Assembly (NCBI GenBank): GCA_019359715.1
Contig: JAHHGS010000084.1
Location: forward strand, 1 to 64,000
Reading direction: 5' to 3'
DNA from: Aphanocapsa sp. GSE-SYN-MK-11-07L
Lineage (GTDB): Bacteria > Cyanobacteriota > Cyanobacteriia > Thermosynechococcales > Thermosynechococcaceae
DNA: 64,000 bases
Of this stretch, positions 43,472 through 52,182 are shown piece by piece. The position numbers and the translations under genes were made by a program. Position 1 is the stretch's first letter; every line of letters begins with the position of its first letter. The notes under the pieces are model-generated. The model saw only the letters and a program-made list of their open reading frames with translations, ran no database searches and was not told the DNA's origin.

Positions 43472-43987
43472 ATGACGCAAGATTCAACTTCGCTTACGCA
43501 TCTCGATCAGCAGGGACAAGCTCAGATGGTGGATGTGTCAGCCAAATTGCCAACGGTGCGACAGGCGATCGCCAAAGGGCAGGTCAGAATGGCGGCTAAA
43601 ACCTTTGAGGCGATCGCGGCTGGCAACACACCCAAAGGAGATGTTTTAGGGACAGCTCGGCTGGCCGGGATTATGGCAGCCAAGCAGACGGCGAGTTTAA
43701 TTCCGCTCTGCCATCCGTTGCCCCTGCACAAAGTAGAAGTGCTAATTACTCCCGACCCTGGCCTGCCAGGCTACCAAATCCAAGCCACAGCTAAAACTAA
43801 AGCCGAAACGGGCGTAGAAATGGAAGCTCTGACGGCTGTCTCTGTGGCGGCTCTCACCCTCTACGATATGGCAAAGGCAATTGATCAAGGAATGATCATT
43901 GAACAGATTCACCTCTACAGCAAACAGGGCGGTAAATCAGGTGATTGGAGCGCTGGGGAGCGATCGCCAGTTCTAGATTTGCTTTAA
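43472..43987 (+). CDS. moaC: Cyclic pyranopterin monophosphate synthase
   Basis: 171 residues. Signatures [44 protein letters not shown], and [21 protein letters not shown]. Catalyses the second step of molybdenum cofactor synthesis, which is needed for nitrate reductase. No other moa genes adjacent; a MOSC protein gene lies about 4 kb away. Confidence 0.95.
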   Translation: MTQDSTSLTHLDQQGQAQMVDVSAKLPTVRQAIAKGQVRMAAKTFEAIAAGNTPKGDVLGTARLAGIMAAKQTASLIPLCHPLPLHKVEVLITPDPGLPGYQIQATAKTKAETGVEMEALTAVSVAALTLYDMAKAIDQGMIIEQIHLYSKQGGKSGDWSAGERSPVLDLL

Positions 43988-43990
43988 AAA

Positions 43991-44842
43991 TTACGCCTGC
44001 GATCGCGACAAAAATTCTTGCACACAGGCTAAGAAACCAGAGGCATCTTCCAGCATTGGAAAATGAGCCGTTTCTGGAATTACTCGGTAGTTTACCTGCG
44101 GGCTGAGGGAAGCAGCTTGCTCACCCATCTGAGCCGGAATAATGATGTCGTACTGCCCAGAAATTAACAGCGTTGGCACACAGAGGCGGGCAAATTCAGT
44201 TGGCATGACTTCAGCAGCTTTCTTACTCACCGCCGTTAGCATCGTGCCTAAGGCGGCTGCATAGTCTGCCTGCAAAAAGTCGTTCATAAAGGCTTGTCGC
44301 TGGTCAGCCGGAATTGGGCGACGCAGAAACCGAGCCATAAACAGCCGATCCATGAACGGAATTTGACTCAGCCAACGGGGACGAAACTTGACCACATAAC
44401 CGCCAAACTGATGAAACTGCTTGAAAGCAACTTCCTGATACTCAAAAATGCCGCTACAGGTCAAAATCAACTGCTCTAACCGTTCTGGATAGAGATTGGC
44501 AAAAAAGACAGCGATCGAAGAGCCAGTGGAGTGAGCGATTAAATAAATTCTGTCTAATTCCAGTTGATCAAGCAGGAGCGCTAAATCTTCGGCATAGGTT
44601 TCCAGTTCGTAGCCAGGGTCAGTCGCCAACGGTTCGACGGGTAAGAGGCTGCGGCCAAACCCGCGCAGGTCGTACAGCAAACAGTCAAAGCGATCGCTGA
44701 AAGCTTGGGCAGTGCTTTCCCAATAGCGAGCCGATCCGCCCCAGCCGTGCATAAACACCATCACCGGCTTGCCTGGGCTGTGGGGGGCATCTCCCATCCA
44801 CTGGTAATAATGCTCAACGCCACGCAAATTAAGGTAGGGCAT
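43991..44842 (-). CDS. Alpha/beta-fold hydrolase
   Basis: 283 residues from ATG 44842 (GTG at 44866 is possible). Oxyanion loop FMHGWGGSARYWE, nucleophile AHSTGSS, acid in SGQYDIIIPA, and histidine in PETAHFPMLED. Substrate unknown. Convergent with moaC with a 3-bp gap. Confidence 0.88.
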   Translation of the reverse strand: MPYLNLRGVEHYYQWMGDAPHSPGKPVMVFMHGWGGSARYWESTAQAFSDRFDCLLYDLRGFGRSLLPVEPLATDPGYELETYAEDLALLLDQLELDRIYLIAHSTGSSIAVFFANLYPERLEQLILTCSGIFEYQEVAFKQFHQFGGYVVKFRPRWLSQIPFMDRLFMARFLRRPIPADQRQAFMNDFLQADYAAALGTMLTAVSKKAAEVMPTEFARLCVPTLLISGQYDIIIPAQMGEQAASLSPQVNYRVIPETAHFPMLEDASGFLACVQEFLSRSQA

Positions 44843-45014
44843 AGATCGGGAGGAATCAAGCAACACCCTGATTATCTCAGAAATGCCAGAGCAGAAAGCG
44901 CAAGATGGCGATGGCTCCCACCGAAGCTGATCGTAATAACGATCAGGATTAGGACGTTTTTCTGACTTCTGTGGCGATCGCTATAGGATAGAAAGTGACC
45001 TTTGAGTCAAAATT

Positions 45015-45815
45015 TTGGCTAAACAACGCTTAGATACGCTGCTGGTAGAGCGACAATTATGCGATTCGCGCCAACAGGCTCAGCGCCTGATTCGAGCCGG
45101 AGCAGTCAGGGTCAACCAGCAGCTCATCGACAAGCCGGGAACAGTTGTGGCAGTCGAAGCTGAAATTCACCTCAAGCAGCGATCGCCCTATGTCTCTAGA
45201 GGAGGCGAAAAATTAGCCCAAGCGTTGAGGTTGTTTGCGATTCAGATCAGCGATCGGGTTTGCCTGGATGGCGGCATTTCGACGGGTGGCTTTACCGACT
45301 GTTTACTCCAGCAGGGAGCCAGACTGGTCTATGGCATAGATGTTGGCTACGGACAGGTGGCTTGGTCAATCCGCACTGACCCACGGGTGATATTGCGAGA
45401 ACGAACCAATATCCGCTATCTTCAGCCTACCGATCTTTATTTACCCAACCAGCCCTGGCCAGATTTGGGGGTGGTCGATGTCTCGTTTATTTCTTTAACC
45501 AAAGTCTTACCGAGCTTGTGGTCGCTGCTGATTGAGCCAAAAGAGTTGATTTTGCTGGTTAAACCCCAGTTTGAAGTCGGGCGATCGCGGGTCGGTAAAC
45601 AGGGCGTGGTTCGCGATCCGGCAGATCAGACAGCGGCGATCTCCCAAGTTCTGAAGGCTGCCCAAGCACTTGGCTGGAGTTACTGCGGACTTACCTGGTC
45701 TCCTTTGCTTGGCCCGGCCGGCAATATGGAATTTTTACTCTGGCTCAAGACCAACGGTTTAAACTTTGAGCCAGACATCCAAGCGTTAGTCCGACAAGCG
45801 CATCAGCACCTGTAG
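45015..45815 (+). CDS. tlyA: TlyA family rRNA methyltransferase (S4 domain)
   Basis: 266 residues, TTG start. N-terminal S4 RNA-binding domain (LDTLLVERQLCDSRQQAQRL) followed by a Rossmann methyltransferase: CLDGGISTGGFTDCLLQ SAM motif, GVVDVSFISLT, and LVKPQFEVGR. TlyA-type enzymes 2'-O-methylate cytidines in rRNA; the old name hemolysin A is misleading. Confidence 0.9.
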   Translation: MAKQRLDTLLVERQLCDSRQQAQRLIRAGAVRVNQQLIDKPGTVVAVEAEIHLKQRSPYVSRGGEKLAQALRLFAIQISDRVCLDGGISTGGFTDCLLQQGARLVYGIDVGYGQVAWSIRTDPRVILRERTNIRYLQPTDLYLPNQPWPDLGVVDVSFISLTKVLPSLWSLLIEPKELILLVKPQFEVGRSRVGKQGVVRDPADQTAAISQVLKAAQALGWSYCGLTWSPLLGPAGNMEFLLWLKTNGLNFEPDIQALVRQAHQHL

Positions 45816-45869
45816 GGCTGGCTGCTGAGAGCAACTAGGATCATCACTACTTAGATACCCCCCAGCCGT

Positions 45870-46322
45870 CTAGCGGCGATCGTCGTCCATGCCTGGATGA
45901 GTTTCAGACTTGTGGTCAACATCTGGAACTTCACCAACTTCTGTCGTTTTAGAGGCAATTAGGCCAAGCGATTCAGGCAGTGTGGCAGCATTAACCGAAG
46001 AGGCAACACCCTCGTCTACGCCGACGCGCACCTGCAAATTCGGCCCAGAGCGCCCCAGCCGCAGGGTTCCACCGTCGCTGAGCGGAGACTGATGCACCCG
46101 CTTACCATCCAAATAAGTGCCGTTTGTGCCGAGGTTGATCACCTCCCAATCTGGGCCAGAGCGGCGCAGCTCAATATGGTGGCGAGAAACCACAGCGCTG
46201 TAGAGCACAACCTGGTTATCTACGGCTCTGCCAATTCTAATTACGGGTTCATCCTCAAACGTCCAACTTTGAACAGGAGTGGATTGAACCGGGTGCAGTA
46301 GGGTAAGAGTAATCACAGGCAA
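45870..46322 (-). CDS. FHA domain protein
   Basis: 150 residues, TTG start (GTG three codons on is an alternative). FHA signature: IRIGRAVDNQVVL, SRHHIELRR, and NLGTNGTYLDGKRV. Binds phosphothreonine. It follows the FHA/zinc-ribbon gene by 8 bp on the same strand, giving a two-FHA operon; kinase partner not adjacent. Confidence 0.9.
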   Translation of the reverse strand: MPVITLTLLHPVQSTPVQSWTFEDEPVIRIGRAVDNQVVLYSAVVSRHHIELRRSGPDWEVINLGTNGTYLDGKRVHQSPLSDGGTLRLGRSGPNLQVRVGVDEGVASSVNAATLPESLGLIASKTTEVGEVPDVDHKSETHPGMDDDRR

Positions 46323-46330
46323 ATGAATAG

Positions 46331-47104
46331 TTAGCTGAGTTGAAACAAAAAGGTGACCAAATCGCCTTTACCTAAACCAATGCGATCGCCAGCCCGGAGG
46401 CGATGGCGGTTGCCTGGCGGCAAAGGCAAATTGTTGATGTATGTGCCATTGGCGCTGCCAACATCTTCAATAAAAAAAGTGTCACCTTCAATTCTAATGT
46501 CGGCATGAATGCGAGAGACAACTTCTGAGTTCGGAAATCCGGCGACGTCTACATCTGGCGGAATGCGATCGTTGGGCTTGCCAAGATGAACAACTGTTAA
46601 GTTCGGCGGAATATCAATTAAGGTGCTGGTTTGCAGATGCAGTAGCCGAGCGGCTTGCTGCTGAATTTGGGTGGCCGGATTGCCGCCATTGCTGCGACTG
46701 AAAGACGGTGGGGGCGGATTTGGGGTGGGTGGCGGCGGCAGGACAGGCGGTTCGGATTCGCTCTTGGCGGGCACCTCACTCTCTGGTAAGCCAACGCCAG
46801 AGGCAATCGGGTCAACTTCAAGCGGCTGAAGGGTGACTAAGGGATCAGGTAAAACCAAATCGGGAATTGGCACTTCTTGTTGATCAGCCTCAGATGCCGG
46901 AACTGCTTGTTCCCCAGTCGGTTCAGCCAGAACTGGCACTGCCTGCTTCAAATCAAACCCGCATTGTCCGCAGAAACTGGCGTCAGATTGAACAGCAGCG
47001 CCGCAGTTGGGGCAAGTTGTTGCTACCGGCAACTTTGTGTAGCAGGCTTCGCACTGAACAGCCCCGTCAGGGTTCTGATGAAAGCAACTAGGACAGACGA
47101 TCAT
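46331..47104 (-). CDS. Zinc-ribbon plus FHA domain protein
   Basis: 257 residues from ATG 47104. Two N-terminal CxxC zinc ribbons (CPSCFHQN..CEACY and CPNCGAAV..CGQCGFD, residues about 4-50), a Pro/Glu-rich linker, then a C-terminal FHA domain (VSRIHADIRIEGD, IEDVGSANGTYINN, about 180-255). Reads phosphothreonine marks of Ser/Thr kinase signalling. Upstream of the smaller FHA gene. Confidence 0.9.
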   Translation of the reverse strand: MIVCPSCFHQNPDGAVQCEACYTKLPVATTCPNCGAAVQSDASFCGQCGFDLKQAVPVLAEPTGEQAVPASEADQQEVPIPDLVLPDPLVTLQPLEVDPIASGVGLPESEVPAKSESEPPVLPPPPTPNPPPPSFSRSNGGNPATQIQQQAARLLHLQTSTLIDIPPNLTVVHLGKPNDRIPPDVDVAGFPNSEVVSRIHADIRIEGDTFFIEDVGSANGTYINNLPLPPGNRHRLRAGDRIGLGKGDLVTFLFQLS

Positions 47105-47279
47105 AGGGCATTCCTTTTGTGCCACTTATTCTCCACATAGTAGCAGTAGAGTAGGCTTCCTGCGTGCATAGGTTTTTTAGAGAACAAAGACCAATTCAGG
47201 GCTTTGAGTTCTAGTAAAGATCAAATGCAGTCTTGTTTGCTGTTTTCGTACGGTACAAGAAATATTCAGAATTCAGAAA

Positions 47280-48083
47280 CTAGCAGTTACGACTGACGCC
47301 GATCATTTTAATTGCATCGCCAAGCTGTAAGACTTTTTGCGTCAACGATGCCGGCACGCTTGTATTGAGTCCCAGTCGATAAAAGTGGTTAAAGCGATCG
47401 CGGTTAGCCCAATCTGGCAGGGTTGCCCGCCGCTGCTGAATAAAATGTTTTTGAAAGTTGATGGTACTTTTACCCGTTTGAGGATCGCGGGTGGGGACAA
47501 TGCAGTGTTGGCAGGGATTAATCCCCTCAAACTGCACAGTGCCAATTTGGAACTGAACCTTTTGATCTGAGCTGGCAAACAACTGATCTTCCCAAAAGGG
47601 AGGAACGCCGCTAATTTCTAAATTCATCCGCAGCTTGCGGCGGATTTGATCAACGCTCACTCCTTCAAACCAAGCGGCGACGGTTTCTAGCGTGGCGGTG
47701 CTAATTAAGGTCGGGCCAGGCGCATTCAGGTCATCTGGGAAACCGACGACAGGGTTTCGCTCAATTTTGATCGGTAAATTAAAAAACTGACTCAGCCAGG
47801 TTTCCAGGGCTGCTCGTTCGGTATCAAGATTAAAACTGACCGGTGCAATGGCCTCGGTGTGGAGGCTGAGCGTAGTCAGGTCAGGGTCAAAGCGGGATCG
47901 TAGCTGGTGAACCTTCGGGTTGCGCTTGCCGTTTACATACTGACCTTGCGGATCAAAGAGAGCAAAAGTGCGATTACGCTGTAGCGCTCCACCAGGCAGC
48001 ACACGGGCTTGAGTCAGGGAAATTCCATCTAAAGATTTGACTGGGTAGACCGAGATGGCTGCTAGATAAGGAGTTGAACTCAC
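47280..48083 (-). CDS. MOSC domain-containing protein
   Basis: 267 residues, GTG start. N-terminal beta-barrel domain (ISVYPVKSLDGISLTQARV) and C-terminal MOSC domain with the cysteine stretch NPCQHCIVPTRDPQTGK. Resembles the mARC-like/MOSC family that binds molybdenum cofactor. Likely an oxidoreductase component (electron source not adjacent). Confidence 0.9.
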   Translation of the reverse strand: MSSTPYLAAISVYPVKSLDGISLTQARVLPGGALQRNRTFALFDPQGQYVNGKRNPKVHQLRSRFDPDLTTLSLHTEAIAPVSFNLDTERAALETWLSQFFNLPIKIERNPVVGFPDDLNAPGPTLISTATLETVAAWFEGVSVDQIRRKLRMNLEISGVPPFWEDQLFASSDQKVQFQIGTVQFEGINPCQHCIVPTRDPQTGKSTINFQKHFIQQRRATLPDWANRDRFNHFYRLGLNTSVPASLTQKVLQLGDAIKMIGVSRNC

Positions 48084-48160
48084 TGTAAATCATCAGTGCT
48101 GGGCTAACCCGGTTGATTAGCGCCTATAAAACCTGCTGGGTTAAAGCCCTTGGCAAGACG

Positions 48161-48370
48161 TTAACGGGCGATCGCCAGATCTCGGACTAAGGAAAGCCGG
48201 GAGCCAATATACTCGCTCAGGCAAGAAACCTCGGAGCTGTCTAAGCTGTGTTGATCGGTGAACTGACGCAGGAGCCATTGGCTGAGAGCCGCATCATCTA
48301 GGGTAAGCAGGACGCTAGCTTGAGTCATTTCCACGAAAACCCAGAAGCGGCGCATTAGATTGGGGTTCAT
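48161..48370 (-). CDS. Small conserved cyanobacterial protein of unknown function
   Basis: 69 residues from ATG 48370. Reads MNPNLMRRFWVFVEMTQASV followed by LTLDDAALSQWLLRQF, then an acidic stretch and RDLAIAR. Helical, no membrane segment. Coding potential is suggested by its conserved-looking N-terminus and by placement in a gap; function unknown. Confidence 0.6.
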   Translation of the reverse strand: MNPNLMRRFWVFVEMTQASVLLTLDDAALSQWLLRQFTDQHSLDSSEVSCLSEYIGSRLSLVRDLAIAR

Positions 48371-48508
48371 AAGCATGATCACTCTGGTGGTAGAACGGGT
48401 CTGGGAACTTTAGATTTTCTTTATGTTGAATACATTAACTTAGACACTAACTATGCATCATTAAATCCGAGCGAGATGCAATAAAAGTTACAGAAGGCTC
48501 ATGAAGCC

Positions 48509-49363
48509 TCATGAAGTTTCGTCACCAACCTTGAGTTTTGTAGCAGTTCTGAGAATTTGCCCCGCCAAAATAGCAGCCCCAAATCCATTGTCGATGTTAA
48601 CGACGCCAATCCCTGGGGCGCAGGAGTTGAGCATTGTCAGCAGTGGAGCTAAACCGTTGAAACTGGCGCCATAGCCAATGCTGGTCGGCACAGCCACCAC
48701 TGGGCAATCAACCATCCCCGCCACAACGCTGGGCAGCGCCCCTTCCATGCCGGCCACCACAATTAGAACGTGAGTTTGGGCGATCGCCGCTCTGGCACTC
48801 AGCAAGCGATGAATCCCCGCTACCCCCACATCCCAAAACCGCTGAACTTGAAACCCGGCCAGTTGGGCCGTCACCGCCGCTTCTTCAGCCACGCCCAAGT
48901 CTGCTGTGCCGGCCGAGATTAATCCAATAATCCCAGGGCGGTGAGGCTGCTCCGGCAAATCTACGCTGGCGCAGATCGCTGCTTGGGCAAAATAATGCAA
49001 ATCAGGCAGGTGCGATCGCAGTTGAGCGTAGACTTCTGGCGTAATCCGAGTTGCCATCACGCAGTCGTGGTTGACCTGCATGGCCTGAAAAATTTGCCTA
49101 ATTTGGTCTGGGGTTTTGCCGGGCCCCCAAATTACTTCTGGGAAGCCGGTTCGCAGGGTGCGATGATTATCAATTCGGGCAAAGTCTGCCACCGGTTCAT
49201 AGGCAAAGTATTTCAGTTTTTCCAGGGCAGCGTCGGGGCTAATTTCCCCTTGGGCTAAGGCTTGCAGCAGCGCTTTGAGGGCTTCAGGTTGAGTCACAGC
49301 GGTCAGGATAATTTCTCTTTTGATCTTAATCGGGGAGTAAGGTAACTCACTCATTCTGGGCAT
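48509..49363 (-). CDS. larB: Nickel-pincer cofactor biosynthesis protein LarB (AIR carboxylase-like)
   Basis: 284 residues from ATG 49363 (another ATG at 49354; GTG at 49429 would overlap the next gene). C-terminal PurE-like domain: GLISAGTADLGVAEEAA, the VVAGMEGALPSVVAGMVDCPVVAVPTS stretch split by conserved glycines, and NIDNGFGAAILA. LarB carboxylates and hydrolyses nicotinic acid adenine dinucleotide in making the nickel pincer cofactor of lactate racemase. LarC and LarE are not in this window. Confidence 0.9.
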   Translation of the reverse strand: MPRMSELPYSPIKIKREIILTAVTQPEALKALLQALAQGEISPDAALEKLKYFAYEPVADFARIDNHRTLRTGFPEVIWGPGKTPDQIRQIFQAMQVNHDCVMATRITPEVYAQLRSHLPDLHYFAQAAICASVDLPEQPHRPGIIGLISAGTADLGVAEEAAVTAQLAGFQVQRFWDVGVAGIHRLLSARAAIAQTHVLIVVAGMEGALPSVVAGMVDCPVVAVPTSIGYGASFNGLAPLLTMLNSCAPGIGVVNIDNGFGAAILAGQILRTATKLKVGDETS

Positions 49364-49419
49364 ACTTGAAGACTGAAAGCCTGCCCAGATACGCCTGCGA
49401 TCGCTAATGTTTCCTGAGC

Positions 49420-52182
49420 TTGAAATCACCCTTGAACAGCCTAGTTGCTAAAACCGTTAGCAGAGTTCCGCTCAGAGCCGTTTTGATTGTGCCCTTCGTT
49501 GTGCAAATTGTCAGCGCGGTTGGGCTGGTGGGGTATTTGTCGTTTAAAAACGGTCAGCAGGCAGTCACCGAGATGGCCAATCAGTTGATGGCAAAAACCG
49601 ATCGCCTAGTCACTCAGCGCTTGAATAGCTATCTGATCCTACCGCATCAGATTAATCAAACTAATAGTAATGCCGTCAAGCTGGGGCTGCTGAATTTGGA
49701 TGATTATTCAACCAACCAACGGTTTTTTTGGAATCAAGTCAAAACTTATAACGTTGGCTATATCTCCTACGCGCTTCAAAATGGAGCTTTTGCCGGGGCT
49801 GGCTATTGGCAAAAGTATGGGCTGATTATTGAAGAGATTACGCCGAGAACCCAATTTAAGCTCCATTCCTATACGACCGATCGCGAAGGTAACCGTCAGC
49901 AAAGGATTGCCAAAGCAGATGAATATAATCCCCTGAAAGAGCCTTGGTATACGGAAACTGCGAAGGCACGCCGACCCATTTGGTCATCGGTCTATAACTG
50001 GAATGATAATCCGAGTATTCTCTCAGTTTCTGCCAATGCGCCACTTTTCGATCGTCGCAATCAACTTGTAGGGGTGATGAGTGTTGACTTGCTGCTGGCA
50101 GAACTGAGCCATTTTTTAGCCAAGCTCAAGATTAGCCCTAATGGCAGAGTATTTATTATTGAGCGAGACGGGTCAGTGATTGCCACGTCCAGCGATCAGA
50201 AACCGTTTACTTTAGTTAATGACGTGGCCCAGCGGCTGAATGTTGTAAACAGCAGCGATCGGCTGATCCAAGCCACTGCCGGCCAACTCAAGCAGCGCTA
50301 CGGTGATTTTGACAAGATCCAAAAGTCTCAACAGTTCATTTTCAGCCTCGATCAGCAGCGGCAGTTTGCTGAAGTCACCCCCTGGACAGATCAGTATGGA
50401 CTCGACTGGCTGGTGGTAGTTGCCGTGCCTGAATCAGATTTCATGGGACAAATTAACGCCAACACCCGCACCACGATTTTGCTCTGTCTGCTGGCCCTAG
50501 GCGTCTCAACCCTGGTTGGCTTGCTGACGGCTCGCTGGATTACGCAGCCGATCGCCCGCCTGAATCAAGCCGCCAAAAACCTGGCGGGCGGCGATTGGGA
50601 GCAGTCAATTACCCTCAATCGCTCGGATGAAGTCGGTCAACTCGCAGCCGCTTTCAAGCACATGGCTCAGCAACTGCAAACTGCTTTTACGACTCTAGAA
50701 CAGCAGGTGGGAGAACGCACCGCCCAACTGGCCCAAGCCAAGGCAGCCGCCGAAGTTGCTAACCAAGCCAAAAGCTCATTTTTGGCGAATATGAGCCATG
50801 AACTGCGGACGCCCCTGAATGCGATTTTGGGGTTTTCCCAGTTGCTCAGCCGCCCTACTACAACGGAAAGCGATCGCCAGGAAGGGCTGCGGCTGATTCA
50901 AACCAGCGGTGAGCACCTGTTGAGCTTAATTAACGATGTGCTCGACATTTCCAAAATTGAGGCAGGTCGAACCACCTTTAATCCGGTTAATTTTGACTTG
51001 CACCAATTGCTAAACGATGTCCAGGAGGTCTTTGCGCTCAGAGCCGAAGACAAAGGCTTAGGACTGAAGCTCGAACTGCAACCGGATGTTCCACAGTATG
51101 TGCGCACGGACTCGCTTAAACTCCGGCAGGTTTTAATCAATCTGATTAGCAATGCAATTAAGTTTACCCAAGCCGGTGGGATTGCAATTCGCGTTCGCGC
51201 CGGCAGAGCCAGGGATGCCGAAAAGACGAGCCAAATCGCCACCTTGACTGCGCCAGCTTGCCTCTATTTTGAAATTGAAGATACGGGCCCAGGGATTTCG
51301 CCAGAAGAATTAAAGCGCCTATTTGAGCCGTTTTTCCAGACCCAAACTGGGCGCAACTCTCAGGAGGGTTCCGGCCTGGGTTTATCGATTAGCTGTAAAT
51401 TTGTTGAGCTAATGGGCGGGCAACTAAGCGTCAAAAGCCAGGTGGGGCAAGGCTCAATTTTTACGTTCAATCCGGCGATCGAAGTTGTGGCAGCCAGTGA
51501 GTTGCCGACTCCAACCCCTAGCCAACGGGTGATCTCTCTGGCACCAGCGCAACCGAGGTGGCGAATTATGGTTGTGGACGATAACCCAACCAATCGCCTC
51601 TTGGTGACTAAGTTACTGACCAAAGTTGGCTTTGAGGTGCAGCAAGCAGAGAATGGACAGATGGCAATTCAGATCTGGCAAGGTTGGCAACCGCATTTAA
51701 TTTTTATGGACATGCGAATGCCAGTCATGGACGGCCACCAAACAACGCTTCAGATCAAAGCAACACCCCAGGGACAGGCAACCGTTGTTGTCGCCCTGAC
51801 CGCCAGCACGTTTGAAGGGGAACGGGCGATTGTGCTTTCGGCTGGCTGCGATGACTTTATGCGGAAACCGTTTAAGGAACCCACCCTGTTTGAAATCATC
51901 CAAAAACATTTGGGGGTAGTTTACCAATATGAAGACAGCATACCGTTAGCTCAGGTAAACGGTCTGGCGGAAGATGTCAGCCCGCTGCTGACGCTGATGC
52001 CGATCAGTTGGCTGCAAACGCTCCATCAAGCGGCGGTGAATGCCGATGTTGAGCTAACCCTCAACTTGCTGCACCAAATTCCAGACTCGCACCAGGCGAT
52101 CGCCGCAGTCTTGATCAACTGGGTGAATCGTTTCCGGTTTGATAAAATCACTAACTTAACGGAGGTGGCTACCCGTGACTAG
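49420..52182 (+). CDS. Hybrid histidine kinase (dCache, HAMP, HisKA, HATPase, REC)
   Basis: 920 residues, TTG start. Membrane helices at about 20-42 and 345-370 flank a large extracytoplasmic dCache sensor (about 45-340). HAMP follows (about 370-420), then HisKA with SHELRTPLNAILG (phospho-His about 461), HATPase with GLGLSISCKFVELMGG, and a C-terminal receiver starting MVVDDNPTNRLL (about 716), phosphoacceptor Asp in FMDMRMP (about 764). A 100-residue tail ends the protein. Coupled with the next gene by an 8-base overlap. Confidence 0.92.
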   Translation: MKSPLNSLVAKTVSRVPLRAVLIVPFVVQIVSAVGLVGYLSFKNGQQAVTEMANQLMAKTDRLVTQRLNSYLILPHQINQTNSNAVKLGLLNLDDYSTNQRFFWNQVKTYNVGYISYALQNGAFAGAGYWQKYGLIIEEITPRTQFKLHSYTTDREGNRQQRIAKADEYNPLKEPWYTETAKARRPIWSSVYNWNDNPSILSVSANAPLFDRRNQLVGVMSVDLLLAELSHFLAKLKISPNGRVFIIERDGSVIATSSDQKPFTLVNDVAQRLNVVNSSDRLIQATAGQLKQRYGDFDKIQKSQQFIFSLDQQRQFAEVTPWTDQYGLDWLVVVAVPESDFMGQINANTRTTILLCLLALGVSTLVGLLTARWITQPIARLNQAAKNLAGGDWEQSITLNRSDEVGQLAAAFKHMAQQLQTAFTTLEQQVGERTAQLAQAKAAAEVANQAKSSFLANMSHELRTPLNAILGFSQLLSRPTTTESDRQEGLRLIQTSGEHLLSLINDVLDISKIEAGRTTFNPVNFDLHQLLNDVQEVFALRAEDKGLGLKLELQPDVPQYVRTDSLKLRQVLINLISNAIKFTQAGGIAIRVRAGRARDAEKTSQIATLTAPACLYFEIEDTGPGISPEELKRLFEPFFQTQTGRNSQEGSGLGLSISCKFVELMGGQLSVKSQVGQGSIFTFNPAIEVVAASELPTPTPSQRVISLAPAQPRWRIMVVDDNPTNRLLVTKLLTKVGFEVQQAENGQMAIQIWQGWQPHLIFMDMRMPVMDGHQTTLQIKATPQGQATVVVALTASTFEGERAIVLSAGCDDFMRKPFKEPTLFEIIQKHLGVVYQYEDSIPLAQVNGLAEDVSPLLTLMPISWLQTLHQAAVNADVELTLNLLHQIPDSHQAIAAVLINWVNRFRFDKITNLTEVATRD